NCBI GenBank assembly: GCA_035294465.1
Contig: DATGKW010000033.1
Location: 1-5,385 of the forward strand
Direction: 5' to 3'
Length of the DNA: 5,385 bases
From: Paraktedonobacter sp035294465
Lineage (GTDB): Bacteria > Chloroflexota > Ktedonobacteria > Ktedonobacterales > Ktedonobacteraceae
Shown here: piece by piece, positions 1-5,385 of the stretch
How the letters are laid out: each line of letters starts with the position of its first letter
Position numbering within the stretch: the stretch's first letter is position 1
The notes under the pieces: generated by a model
Seen by the model: the letters and a program-made list of their open reading frames with translations, nothing else
The model's database searches: none
What the model was told of the DNA's origin: nothing
Translations under genes and position numbers: made by a program

Positions 1-434
1 CTATGATTTAACGCGTTGTACCAGCCCGCGCGTACAACCGTGCCGGAGGCCGAACTGAGCACCGGCTCGAAGCGCATATGCAGGTCGTAGCCATTGTGCC
101 CATCGTAGCAAGTCATGCCGGGAGTGCAATTGAGAACTGACGTATCTGAGCCTGTCCAGCGTTTGCCATCGTAGCGCACAAAGACTCCGTCATCAGCATA
201 CCAGGGCTTGTCATGATCAAAATATGAGTTAATGCGGTCTCGAACCGGCTGCTCGCCATAATATGGGCGATGCATAAAGGGTGTGGGATTCTGGGGCAAC
301 AGCCTCCACAAAGCGCTCATTGGCGACAGAGAGGCGCGCACTGGCTGCTGCCCTCCAGTTACCGCAAGGAGGAAAATAAAGGCTCCGGCAATCAGACACT
401 CTCTTACCCGCTGAAAAGGCTGTAAATATTTCAT
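1..434 (-). CDS. Exported M23-family metallopeptidase (peptidoglycan endopeptidase), N-terminal part only
   Basis: Translating the minus strand from the ATG at 434 gives 144 residues with no stop before the window edge, so the C-terminal part is missing. Residues 1-34 look like a signal peptide: a charged N-terminus, a hydrophobic core around 14-26 (LIAGAFIFLLAV) and a Val-x-Ala cleavage site ending at A34. The mature part has a YFDHD segment near 71-75, then an acidic/aromatic stretch, then HNGYD, in which H113 and D117 fit the HxxxD zinc-binding motif of M23 (LytM-type) peptidases. After it comes a strand ending GTVVRAGW, which matches the 'GTPVxAxxxG' strand that follows this motif in the family. 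The downstream HxH zinc motif would lie outside the window. C103 and C109 flank the motif and could form a disulfide. Known M23 members cleave peptidoglycan peptide cross-links outside the membrane. A purine-rich AGAAGAAG lies just upstream of the ATG. The gene follows the propeller gene by 62 bp on the same strand. Confidence 0.78.
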   Translation of the reverse strand, partial: MKYLQPFQRVRECLIAGAFIFLLAVTGGQQPVRASLSPMSALWRLLPQNPTPFMHRPYYGEQPVRDRINSYFDHDKPWYADDGVFVRYDGKRWTGSDTSVLNCTPGMTCYDGHNGYDLHMRFEPVLSSASGTVVRAGWYNALNH

Positions 435-496
435 ACTTCTTCTTTTTCTAGATGCAAATGCATTCTCCACAATCCCAGGCCCTCTATTCACCCCAC

Positions 497-1789
497 TTAG
501 CCAGGCATAATGACATGGGTAACTGGTTGCGAGAGTGGCACGACGCTGGGCATAACCGGATCAGGAGTCGCGCTCACAGACCAGTAGCGCACAGTGCCGC
601 CGAGGTCAGGGTTGAGCGGATTATAGGCAGCGAACGTGATCCGCGAACTATCGGCGCTCCAGAGCGGGTCGGCGTTGATCTGCGCTCCCGTCTGCACGGA
701 ACTCGCGGCCGTCCAGGCATGTCCGCTGCTGACATTGACCACTTCGATTGCACTTTTCAGCGCCTGCGTACTCTGATCGGCCATGCTCTGGCCGGGGTTT
801 GTGCGTGCAACAAAAGCAATTTTTGTGCCATCGGGCGACCAGTTCAGAGCAAAACCATGTCCTCCATCGGCCTCTGCCAGAAAATGCCGGTCGCTGCCCT
901 GGCGGTTCATGACCCAAACGCCAGCCGGAAGAAAAGGCGTCGGACTATCGACCAGAGATTCATACGCAATGCTCTGCCCATTGGGAGACCAGGCGAACAT
1001 GCCCGCGATGCCTGAGACACCGCCGGACAGGCTTAGCAGGTGGGTTGAATGCTGCCCATGAACGTTCATCAGCCAGATATCGCTGCCTTCGCCCAGGCCG
1101 GCGGAAGTGGAATAGATGATCTGCGACCCATCGGGCGAGGCGGCCGCATCAACCAGATAGGCGGATGGCCCACGAATGGCCAGATTGATAATTTTACCGG
1201 TGGCCGCGTTTACTTCCCAGAGACCAGGATTCCAGCTTCCCTTATCCAGGGGCGCATATGGCCCCATAGGAAACATGGGACGATAGAGAAAAACATCGCT
1301 TGAACCAGGCAGCCAATGCAGAAAAGTGCCGCTGGCGTTCGCCGGTTCCAGATTGAGCGTCATGTAACGCGCGTCGAAAATCCAGAGCAACTCGCCATCG
1401 CTGCGCGTGCCATCGATAGCCACGTAACGGCCATCGGGCGAAGGCTGGAGCGAGATAATAGCATCGGCGCTTGTCTGGCCAAAATCGTCGCCAAAGCTCG
1501 CAACTACGTGCGGCGTCCCTACCGGTTGACTGTCTGCTCCCGCCAGTGCGCGCGCCAGAACAAAGCCTCCTGATTGCTTCAACACATAGTAGAGATAGTG
1601 GTTTTTCTGCGCGGGTCTACTGGCCACACCGGGATCTGTCGGAAGCGTGACATGACCCGCGTACACATACCAGAGCGGCAAGAGGTGGTAGGCCAGCAGC
1701 ATACCGGTAAGCAAGCAGGCCAGCGCCGTCCCCATGATTGCGCTCCGCCGCCCGCTCGAACTCAATAGCCCGTTCTTTTGCTTCCGCAT
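497..1789 (-). CDS. Membrane-anchored WD40-like (PD40/TolB-type) beta-propeller protein
   Basis: The protein has 430 residues. A basic N-terminus (MRKQKN, with RR at 14-15) precedes one hydrophobic segment at about 17-40, which suggests a signal anchor with the rest outside the cytoplasm. C25 lies inside this segment, but the preceding residues (A-L-A) do not make a proper lipobox. The remainder is built from PD40 blades marked by repeated [W]SPDG-type turns at 117-120, 218-221, 267-271 and 317-321, and a degenerate WSADSS at 377-382. Strands such as 'IAFVA' or 'IIYST' follow, then 'DIWLMN' or 'GVWVMN'. A divergent blade at about 158-200 (LHWLPGSSDVFLY, then LWEVNAATG) makes about six blades, as in the TolB C-terminal domain. 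Such propellers usually bind proteins or glycans and are not enzymes; no catalytic motif is visible. The start is supported by a purine-rich GAGAGAAAG about 9 nt upstream. The gene lies 85 bp after the FemAB gene and 62 bp before the M23 gene, so an envelope role is inferred; the partner is unknown. Confidence 0.8.
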   Translation of the reverse strand: MRKQKNGLLSSSGRRSAIMGTALACLLTGMLLAYHLLPLWYVYAGHVTLPTDPGVASRPAQKNHYLYYVLKQSGGFVLARALAGADSQPVGTPHVVASFGDDFGQTSADAIISLQPSPDGRYVAIDGTRSDGELLWIFDARYMTLNLEPANASGTFLHWLPGSSDVFLYRPMFPMGPYAPLDKGSWNPGLWEVNAATGKIINLAIRGPSAYLVDAAASPDGSQIIYSTSAGLGEGSDIWLMNVHGQHSTHLLSLSGGVSGIAGMFAWSPNGQSIAYESLVDSPTPFLPAGVWVMNRQGSDRHFLAEADGGHGFALNWSPDGTKIAFVARTNPGQSMADQSTQALKSAIEVVNVSSGHAWTAASSVQTGAQINADPLWSADSSRITFAAYNPLNPDLGGTVRYWSVSATPDPVMPSVVPLSQPVTHVIMPG

Positions 1790-1874
1790 ATACAGATACT
1801 TTCTCTCATACGATCTTTACTTACAAGTACACCTATTGAATTCTAACGGCGCGGTATTACAAGTTCATGTCAAT

Positions 1875-2933
1875 TTACCTTATGAAGAATGTCTTCGCTG
1901 TATACGTCAACAGAGGATGATAGGTATGCTCGTAATTGCCAATGAGAGAGATTGTGCGTCCACCCCAGCCACTCTTGAAACGATAGACGCCTGCCAGTGC
2001 TTCGCCGCTCCCATCGGTAGGCGGAATGCCCCAGAAATCGTAGACGGTGGCTCCGACCTGGCGTGCCCAGCGAATTGCCTCCCACTGCAAGAGATAATTG
2101 GGCATGAGGTTACGCCTGGAATTGCTGGAAGCCCCATAGAGGTAGATAGCCTGCCTGCCCAGCAGGCTAACGAAGATGCCTGCGAGCAGTTCCTCGCCTG
2201 CGTAGGCCAGAAATAGGCGGGCTTGCTGGCGGGGAGCGAAGATTTCCCAGGCTTTACAATAGTAATCAAGCGTATGGATGCCAAATTGATCGCGCTCTCC
2301 GGTAGTTTGCAGCAGGGCATACCAGGCGCGCACGTCTTCAAGAGAGCGAGCTGCGCGCACTTCGACACCTTTGCGCGCAGCCAGACGCACGTTGTAACGC
2401 CATTTCTCTTTCATCTGCGCCAGTAACGTCTCCTCGTTCGAGCGCAAGTCAAGTATGATGGTACGTAGAGGTTGAATAGCCTGGACCTGGTGAAAGCCCA
2501 GGCTTCTGAAGCAAGCCAGTGCTGCCCGCCCCTCAGCGGTATCGGCTGCCAGATCTGGCTCGATCTGCAAAGCCAGAGCGCCCTGGCCACGCAGAAAGCT
2601 GCGCAGTCTGTGTAAGAAAAGTTGTGCCAGACCTGTACTGTTCTCTGCGGACGCCGCCCAGTCCACGACGGGGCCTTTGGGGATATATGCCAAATGGCCC
2701 AGGCGCGGAGATACATGGGGAATTGTTCTCTGCAATATCTGGGCTGCTGCCACAATTTTTTCCTGCTTTCTCTCCCAGAGGGCCAGCCGCAGCGGCCGCC
2801 AGCCCACGCCCGCTTTCAGTTCACCCCACCCCCAGCTTTGCAGAAGATGGCCCTGGGGATGCCCGGCCACAAAAGTATCCCATTCCGCCTGTCGAGAAGA
2901 GGGAAACGGGCGAAGGACATATTGTTCTGGCAT
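1875..2933 (-). CDS. FemA/FemB (FemX)-family peptidoglycan bridge aminoacyltransferase
   Basis: The protein has 352 residues, close to the size of FemX-like members and shorter than FemA/FemB, which carry an extra coiled-coil arm that is not evident here. Family hallmarks are clear. HLLQSWGWGELK at 29-40 is the N-terminal motif, and YIPKGP at 83-88 and LQIEPD at 122-127 close the first acetyltransferase-like (GNAT) subdomain. KWRYNVRLAARKGVEV at 177-192 is the conserved 'K.RYN.R.A.KKGV' segment. YLYGASS (264-270), NLMPNYLLQWEAIRWA (275-290), YDFWGIPP (298-305) and LAGVYRFKSGWGG (313-325) form the C-terminal GNAT core. Characterised relatives transfer an amino acid from aminoacyl-tRNA to the stem-peptide lysine of a lipid-linked precursor on the cytoplasmic face; which amino acid is used here cannot be read from the sequence. 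The first ATG at 2933 is the only reasonable start, although its ribosome site is weak (GGTAGAG, 11 nt upstream). It is the first gene of the leftward unit. Confidence 0.9.
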   Translation of the reverse strand: MPEQYVLRPFPSSRQAEWDTFVAGHPQGHLLQSWGWGELKAGVGWRPLRLALWERKQEKIVAAAQILQRTIPHVSPRLGHLAYIPKGPVVDWAASAENSTGLAQLFLHRLRSFLRGQGALALQIEPDLAADTAEGRAALACFRSLGFHQVQAIQPLRTIILDLRSNEETLLAQMKEKWRYNVRLAARKGVEVRAARSLEDVRAWYALLQTTGERDQFGIHTLDYYCKAWEIFAPRQQARLFLAYAGEELLAGIFVSLLGRQAIYLYGASSNSRRNLMPNYLLQWEAIRWARQVGATVYDFWGIPPTDGSGEALAGVYRFKSGWGGRTISLIGNYEHTYHPLLTYTAKTFFIR

Positions 2934-2973
2934 AAGAAAGCTTACTCTACCAAATAGTTGTCGTTGCGGTCAG

Positions 2974-3002
2974 AGTATAGCATGTTTGAGTGAGCATTAC
3001 CA
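2974..3002 (-). promoter_or_regulatory. Extended -10 promoter candidate for the FemAB unit
   Basis: Read on the minus strand, TATACT (2979-2974) matches five of six bases of the -10 consensus and is directly preceded by TGC (2982-2980), the TGn extended -10 element. A weak -35 (TGGTAA, 3002-2997, three of six) sits 17 bp upstream. Transcription would start near 2967 and leave a leader of about 34 nt before the FemAB ATG at 2933. No other promoter-like pair of similar quality was seen upstream of this gene. The call assumes a sigma-70-like factor. Confidence 0.55.
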
Positions 3003-3038
3003 TTTTTCTGATTCAGTACGCTCCTGATTCCCGCGCCA

Positions 3039-3050
3039 GCCACATGTGGC
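3039..3050. repeat. Perfect 12-bp palindrome, possible operator
   Basis: GCCACATGTGGC is its own reverse complement over all 12 bases. It lies 37 bp upstream of the weak -35 of the FemAB promoter candidate, or roughly 70-85 bp upstream of the predicted start. That is a position typical of an activator site. I cannot name a regulator, and the flanks do not extend the symmetry. Confidence 0.4.
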
Positions 3051-3156
3051 AAGCGTTTCTGGATACGCTCCTTCTGTCCATGAAATTCCTGAGCGGACTC
3101 CAGTACAAACGATGTATAAAGCGCCCTTAAGGCAAAACAGACCGCTGTTCTTTTGT

Positions 3157-3172
3157 ACAGTTCTCAAACTGT
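3157..3172. repeat. Inverted repeat ACAGTT-CTCA-AACTGT, possible operator
   Basis: Two perfect 6-bp arms are separated by 4 bp, a 16-bp dyad of the size used by dimeric helix-turn-helix repressors. An additional CTGT at 3145-3148 can pair with the ACAG of the left arm, so the site is slightly repetitive. It lies about 92 bp upstream of the QueA-like start codon and 34 bp upstream of the -10 candidate. There is no run of T after it, so it is not an intrinsic terminator. Confidence 0.4.
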
Positions 3173-3206
3173 CCCCTCGCCCAATGCGCTTCAGCACACC
3201 AGACAG

Positions 3207-3212
3207 TATAGT
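3207..3212 (+). promoter_or_regulatory. Weak -10 candidate for the QueA-like gene
   Basis: TATAGT matches five of six bases of the -10 consensus and would start transcription near 3219, about 45 nt before the start codon. No -35 hexamer at 16-18 bp spacing and no TGn extension is visible, so the call is tentative. A second AT-rich hexamer, TATAAA at 3115-3120, also lacks a partner and would leave a much longer leader. Confidence 0.25.
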
Positions 3213-3248
3213 TAAAAGCAAACAAGCCCATACTCCACTGAACATATC

Positions 3249-3255
3249 AGGAAAG
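3249..3255 (+). promoter_or_regulatory. Ribosome binding site of the QueA-like gene
   Basis: AGGAAAG lies 8 nt before the ATG at 3264 and decides the start. An earlier ATG at 3257 is only 1 nt from this site, is in another frame and stops after four codons. Met6 (3279) would be too far away. The choice keeps an N-terminal extension of about 20 residues relative to textbook QueA. Confidence 0.7.
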
Positions 3256-3263
3256 CATGAACA

Positions 3264-4370
3264 ATGAGTAAGATACCGATGCTTTTGACTACCGAATACA
3301 ACCGAGGACTGCCTGGCGTACCTCTGCTAAACTTTACGCTTCCAGCGGAATTGGAGGCCAGCGAACCGCCTGAGGCGAATGGCCTGGAACGCGACGAGGT
3401 GCGGCTGATGGTCTCACACCTCGCGACCAACCAGGTAATCCATACCCGCTTTCGCCAGATTGGAGATTTTCTGACTCCGGGCGACGTACTGGTCATCAAT
3501 ACTAGCGGAACGCTCAATGCCGCGCTGCCGGCCAGCCGCAGCGATGGCACCCGGCTTGAATTGCACCTTGCAACCCATCTGCCTGAGGATCGCTGGGTAG
3601 TCGAGATGCGCGCCTACCAGGACAGCCAGGAGAAAACGACCAGGCCGTTTTACGATATCCTGCCGGGCGAATCCTTCCAGCTCCCCGCCGGAGCCAGTGT
3701 CACCCTGCACACACCCTACGCGCCCGGCCAGGTCTCGCATCGCCTCTGGATCGCAACATTGAAGCTGCGCGGCCTGCTTCATCCCTATCTTGATCACTAT
3801 GGCTTCCCTATTCGCTATAGTTATGTCAAGCAGAGTTGGCCGCAGAGCTATTATCAGACGGTTTACGTGACAGAGATAGGCAGCGCCGAGATGCCCTCAG
3901 CCGGGCGAGCCTTCACCCCGGAATTGCTCACGCGATTGATGGCCAGGGGTATTCAGGTCACGCCGCTACTCCTGCATACAGGCGTCGCCAGCCTGGAGAG
4001 CCAGGAACCTCCTTATGAGGAATATTATCGTGTGCCTGAACCAACCGCGCGGCTGATCAACATGGCTCACGAGGCCGGGCAGCGCGTCATTGCCGTAGGC
4101 ACAACCGTCGTGCGCGCCCTGGAGACCGTCACCGACATTGGTGGAACTGTCCACGCAGGCGAGGGTTGGACCGATGTCGTGGTCACGCCTCAACGCGGCA
4201 TTCACGCGGTCAACGGCCTGCTCACCGGCCTGCACGAGCCGCTCTCAACCCACCTGGCCATGCTGGAAGCGCTGGCCGGGCGCGAGCACCTGGCGATCAC
4301 GTATCGTGAGGCGCTTCAAGAGCGCTACCTGTGGCACGAGTTTGGGGACTTGCACTTGATCTTGCCGTGA
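3264..4370 (+). CDS. queA: QueA-like S-adenosylmethionine:tRNA ribosyltransferase-isomerase family protein, divergent clade
   Basis: The protein has 368 residues; typical QueA has about 340-360. The family framework is clear along the whole length: RDEVRLMV (43-50), LTPGDVLVINTS (70-81, QueA 'RPGDLLVxNdTR'), YQTVY (197-201), SAEMPSAGRAFTPELL (207-222, QueA 'AVAAPTAGLHFTxELL'), LLLHTGVASL (235-244), RVIAVGTTVVRALETV (274-289), GEGWTDVVV (299-307), LLTGLHEPLST (319-329, QueA 'LLTNFHLPKST') and ERYLWHEFGDLHLIL (353-367). Classical QueA transfers and isomerises the ribosyl group of SAM onto preQ1 in tRNA, giving epoxyqueuosine. Here several signature positions differ (NTSGTLNAAL for NDTRVIPARL, GRAF for GLHF, GLHEPLST for NFHLPKST), and the opening reads LNFTLPAELEASEPPEA in place of the usual 'LPxELIAQxP'. 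I recall similar proteins in actinobacteria annotated as QueA; whether they make queuosine is unclear to me. No other queuosine gene is in the window. Family membership is firm; the exact reaction, and therefore the symbol, is not. Confidence 0.85.
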   Translation: MSKIPMLLTTEYNRGLPGVPLLNFTLPAELEASEPPEANGLERDEVRLMVSHLATNQVIHTRFRQIGDFLTPGDVLVINTSGTLNAALPASRSDGTRLELHLATHLPEDRWVVEMRAYQDSQEKTTRPFYDILPGESFQLPAGASVTLHTPYAPGQVSHRLWIATLKLRGLLHPYLDHYGFPIRYSYVKQSWPQSYYQTVYVTEIGSAEMPSAGRAFTPELLTRLMARGIQVTPLLLHTGVASLESQEPPYEEYYRVPEPTARLINMAHEAGQRVIAVGTTVVRALETVTDIGGTVHAGEGWTDVVVTPQRGIHAVNGLLTGLHEPLSTHLAMLEALAGREHLAITYREALQERYLWHEFGDLHLILP

Positions 4371-4407
4371 ATAGGCCAGAATTACAGTACAGGCCACGCC
4401 GGACAAC
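4371..4407. other. 37-bp convergent gap without a visible terminator
   Basis: The two convergent genes end here. The only symmetry is a pair of GGCC tetramers at 4375-4378 and 4392-4395 spaced 13 bp apart, which is too short for a stable hairpin, and neither strand has a T-run. Termination may be Rho-dependent or lie inside the opposing gene. Confidence 0.4.
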
Positions 4408-5385
4408 TCATTCCACCGCCTGATAGAGTTCCATCCCTCCCTGCTCATTCAGGACGAGCACGAGCAGCGTCTCACGATAGGGGATCAACCCCGGAGTCCG
4501 GTGTGGCTCCAACGGACGATCAACCAGATCGCTCGCCAGGTGAGCGCCCTCAATCATCTGGGCGGGAGTCAGTTCCGCCAGCGTCTGCGCGTCACGCAGG
4601 CTCACCCGCACGCCTGCTGGCGACTCTTCAATCAGCCAGAAGCGGTCTGCGCCCGTTTGCGCCCGGACACAGGCACGCTGACAGGTAGCATCGAGCGCGA
4701 GGGTCGCGTGCAGGCCCGGTTCATCAAGCACGGCCCAGTTCCAGAGCCGCCAGCCGCTCTCCAGGCGATCTACCCCAATGACGGTTTGCTGGCAGGCACA
4801 TAAAGAGGGATAGCGCCCCAGAGGCGCGCTGCACACCTGCACAACCTGTCCGTTCTGCGTCAGACAGACACCGTGACTGAAGAGCTGCTCCCCGCCTTGC
4901 ATGGCCATAGCGGCGACGAAGGTAGGCTGGTCGCCACGCGTGCGTGGACCCGCGATGGCGGCTACTTCTACCGCAGGTGGTTTCGGGACTTCGTGAGTAG
5001 GTATATTCGGGTCGGCAGGCAGACCGATATTCGGCGAGTAACTCCATTGGTGAGTCAGTTCAGCGCGATCCCAGCCGGTCAGCCAGATGCGCCACTGCTC
5101 ACCCGTCTGCTCGATCTCTTCTTCGGAACGGGTCTGGTCATTGGGCCGGACCCAGGTTTCAGGGCAGCAGAGGACAAGCAGGCGCGTCTGCTGATCGGCA
5201 ATGGTCAATGCCATTTCCGACTCGGCAAGTTCTGCTTGATCTACCAGCGATATCTCTGTTGTCGAACTGGCACTGAACCGTTTGGCATCGAGAGAAATTT
5301 GCGCGGGAAAGAATATTGTCCTGTCCTGATGAGCTTTCTTCCCTTTCTCTGGGATTCCTTGCTGTTTGAGGGCTGCTTGCCACTC
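4408..5385 (-). CDS. Unrecognised protein, 3' part of a larger gene, start outside the window
   Basis: The minus-strand frame that ends in TGA at 4410-4408 is open all the way to the window edge: 57 more codons precede the ATG at 5214, with no stop. That ATG has no properly spaced ribosome site, so I read 325 residues of a C-terminal part. I do not recognise the family. Visible traits are many tryptophans (for example WRIWLTGW at residues 98-105 of the visible part and WRLWNW at 212-217), eight cysteines including a CxC (196, 198) and a CxxxC (235, 239), a proline-rich linker at about 118-137, and alternating short hydrophobic strands toward the end (LLVLVLNEQGG, MELYQAVE). No membrane segment or catalytic motif is seen. 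The strand pattern would fit a beta-rich fold such as a propeller, but this is a guess. It converges on the QueA-like gene with a 37-bp gap. Confidence 0.6.
   Translation of the reverse strand, partial: EWQAALKQQGIPEKGKKAHQDRTIFFPAQISLDAKRFSASSTTEISLVDQAELAESEMALTIADQQTRLLVLCCPETWVRPNDQTRSEEEIEQTGEQWRIWLTGWDRAELTHQWSYSPNIGLPADPNIPTHEVPKPPAVEVAAIAGPRTRGDQPTFVAAMAMQGGEQLFSHGVCLTQNGQVVQVCSAPLGRYPSLCACQQTVIGVDRLESGWRLWNWAVLDEPGLHATLALDATCQRACVRAQTGADRFWLIEESPAGVRVSLRDAQTLAELTPAQMIEGAHLASDLVDRPLEPHRTPGLIPYRETLLVLVLNEQGGMELYQAVE

Larger units (their letters stand above)
2934..3263. promoter_or_regulatory. Divergent intergenic region between the FemAB and QueA-like genes
   Basis: This 330-bp stretch separates two divergently read genes. 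Short open frames exist on both strands (for example 2997-3245 minus and 3046-3267 plus), but their translations resemble no family I know, have no convincing ribosome sites and overlap each other, so I do not call a gene. The stretch holds a strong promoter candidate toward FemAB, a weaker one toward the QueA-like gene, and several short palindromes listed separately. Its length leaves room for regulator binding, and no RNA gene is recognisable. Confidence 0.6.

Noticed and set aside
436..470. ATGC-AAAT-GCAT hairpin in the gap before the M23 gene, considered as a terminator
   Set aside because: The stem is only four to five pairs and no T-run follows in the minus-strand direction; the following tract is A-rich and purine-rich, and serves better as the ribosome site region.
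452..1015. 187-codon plus-strand open frame opposite the propeller gene
   Set aside because: It is antisense to a clear PD40 protein, and its translation is rich in Arg, His and Ala like a shadow frame.
1818..1829. Short dyad TACTT-AC-AAGTA in the FemAB-propeller gap
   Set aside because: The arms are only 5 bp and AT-rich, which is expected by chance. It has no T-run and is not a terminator.
1868..1873. Perfect TTGACA (-35 consensus) on the minus strand just after the FemAB stop
   Set aside because: The nearest -10-like hexamers (TAATAC and TAGAAT) are 8 and 22 bp away, outside the workable spacing, so I do not call a promoter for the propeller gene.
1907..2368. 153-codon frame on the minus strand inside the FemAB gene
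   Set aside because: It overlaps the well-supported FemAB frame and shows no family motif.
3125..3132. CCTTAAGG 8-bp palindrome
   Set aside because: It is too short to stand out from chance, and its flanks do not extend the symmetry.
2997..3245. 82-codon minus-strand open frame in the divergent intergenic region
   Set aside because: It has no recognisable protein features and no convincing ribosome site, overlaps an equally long plus-strand frame, and covers the likely promoter and dyad region.
3046..3267. 73-codon plus-strand open frame ending at the QueA-like start
   Set aside because: Its composition is not protein-like, it has no clear ribosome site, and it overlaps the regulatory region and the minus-strand frame.

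Overview
The window looks like part of a bacterial chromosome with mid-range GC (roughly 55% by eye). It is most likely from Chloroflexota, plausibly class Ktedonobacteria. That placement is an inference from protein style: a FemA/FemB-type aminoacyltransferase close to the FemX form, a membrane-anchored WD40-like (PD40) beta-propeller, an M23 peptidase with a YFDHD pre-domain, and a QueA-like protein of a divergent type that I recall from actinobacteria and some Chloroflexota. No mobile element, CRISPR array, tRNA or rRNA gene is visible.

The left half holds three genes on the minus strand, read from right to left: a FemAB-family peptidoglycan bridge aminoacyltransferase (2933 to 1875), a signal-anchored six-bladed TolB-like propeller protein (1789 to 497), and the first 144 residues of an exported M23 metallopeptidase (434 to 1, cut by the window edge). 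The gaps are 85 and 62 bp with no obvious terminator, so a single cell-envelope transcription unit is plausible. One protein would modify peptidoglycan precursors in the cytoplasm, one would be tethered on the outer face of the membrane, and one would probably cut cell-wall cross-links outside.

A 330-bp divergent intergenic region (2934-3263) separates this unit from a plus-strand QueA-like gene (3264-4370). It carries a good extended -10 promoter candidate for the FemAB side, a weak -10 candidate for the QueA side, a clear ribosome binding site for the QueA-like gene, and two operator-like inverted repeats.

The right end (5385 to 4408, minus strand) is the 3' part of a large unrecognised gene that converges on the QueA-like gene with 37 bp between stop codons. 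Its reading frame stays open to the window edge, so the internal ATG at 5214 should not be taken as its start.

The point most worth a second look is the QueA-like protein. It keeps the family framework but replaces several signature motifs, so its reaction may not be the textbook queuosine step.
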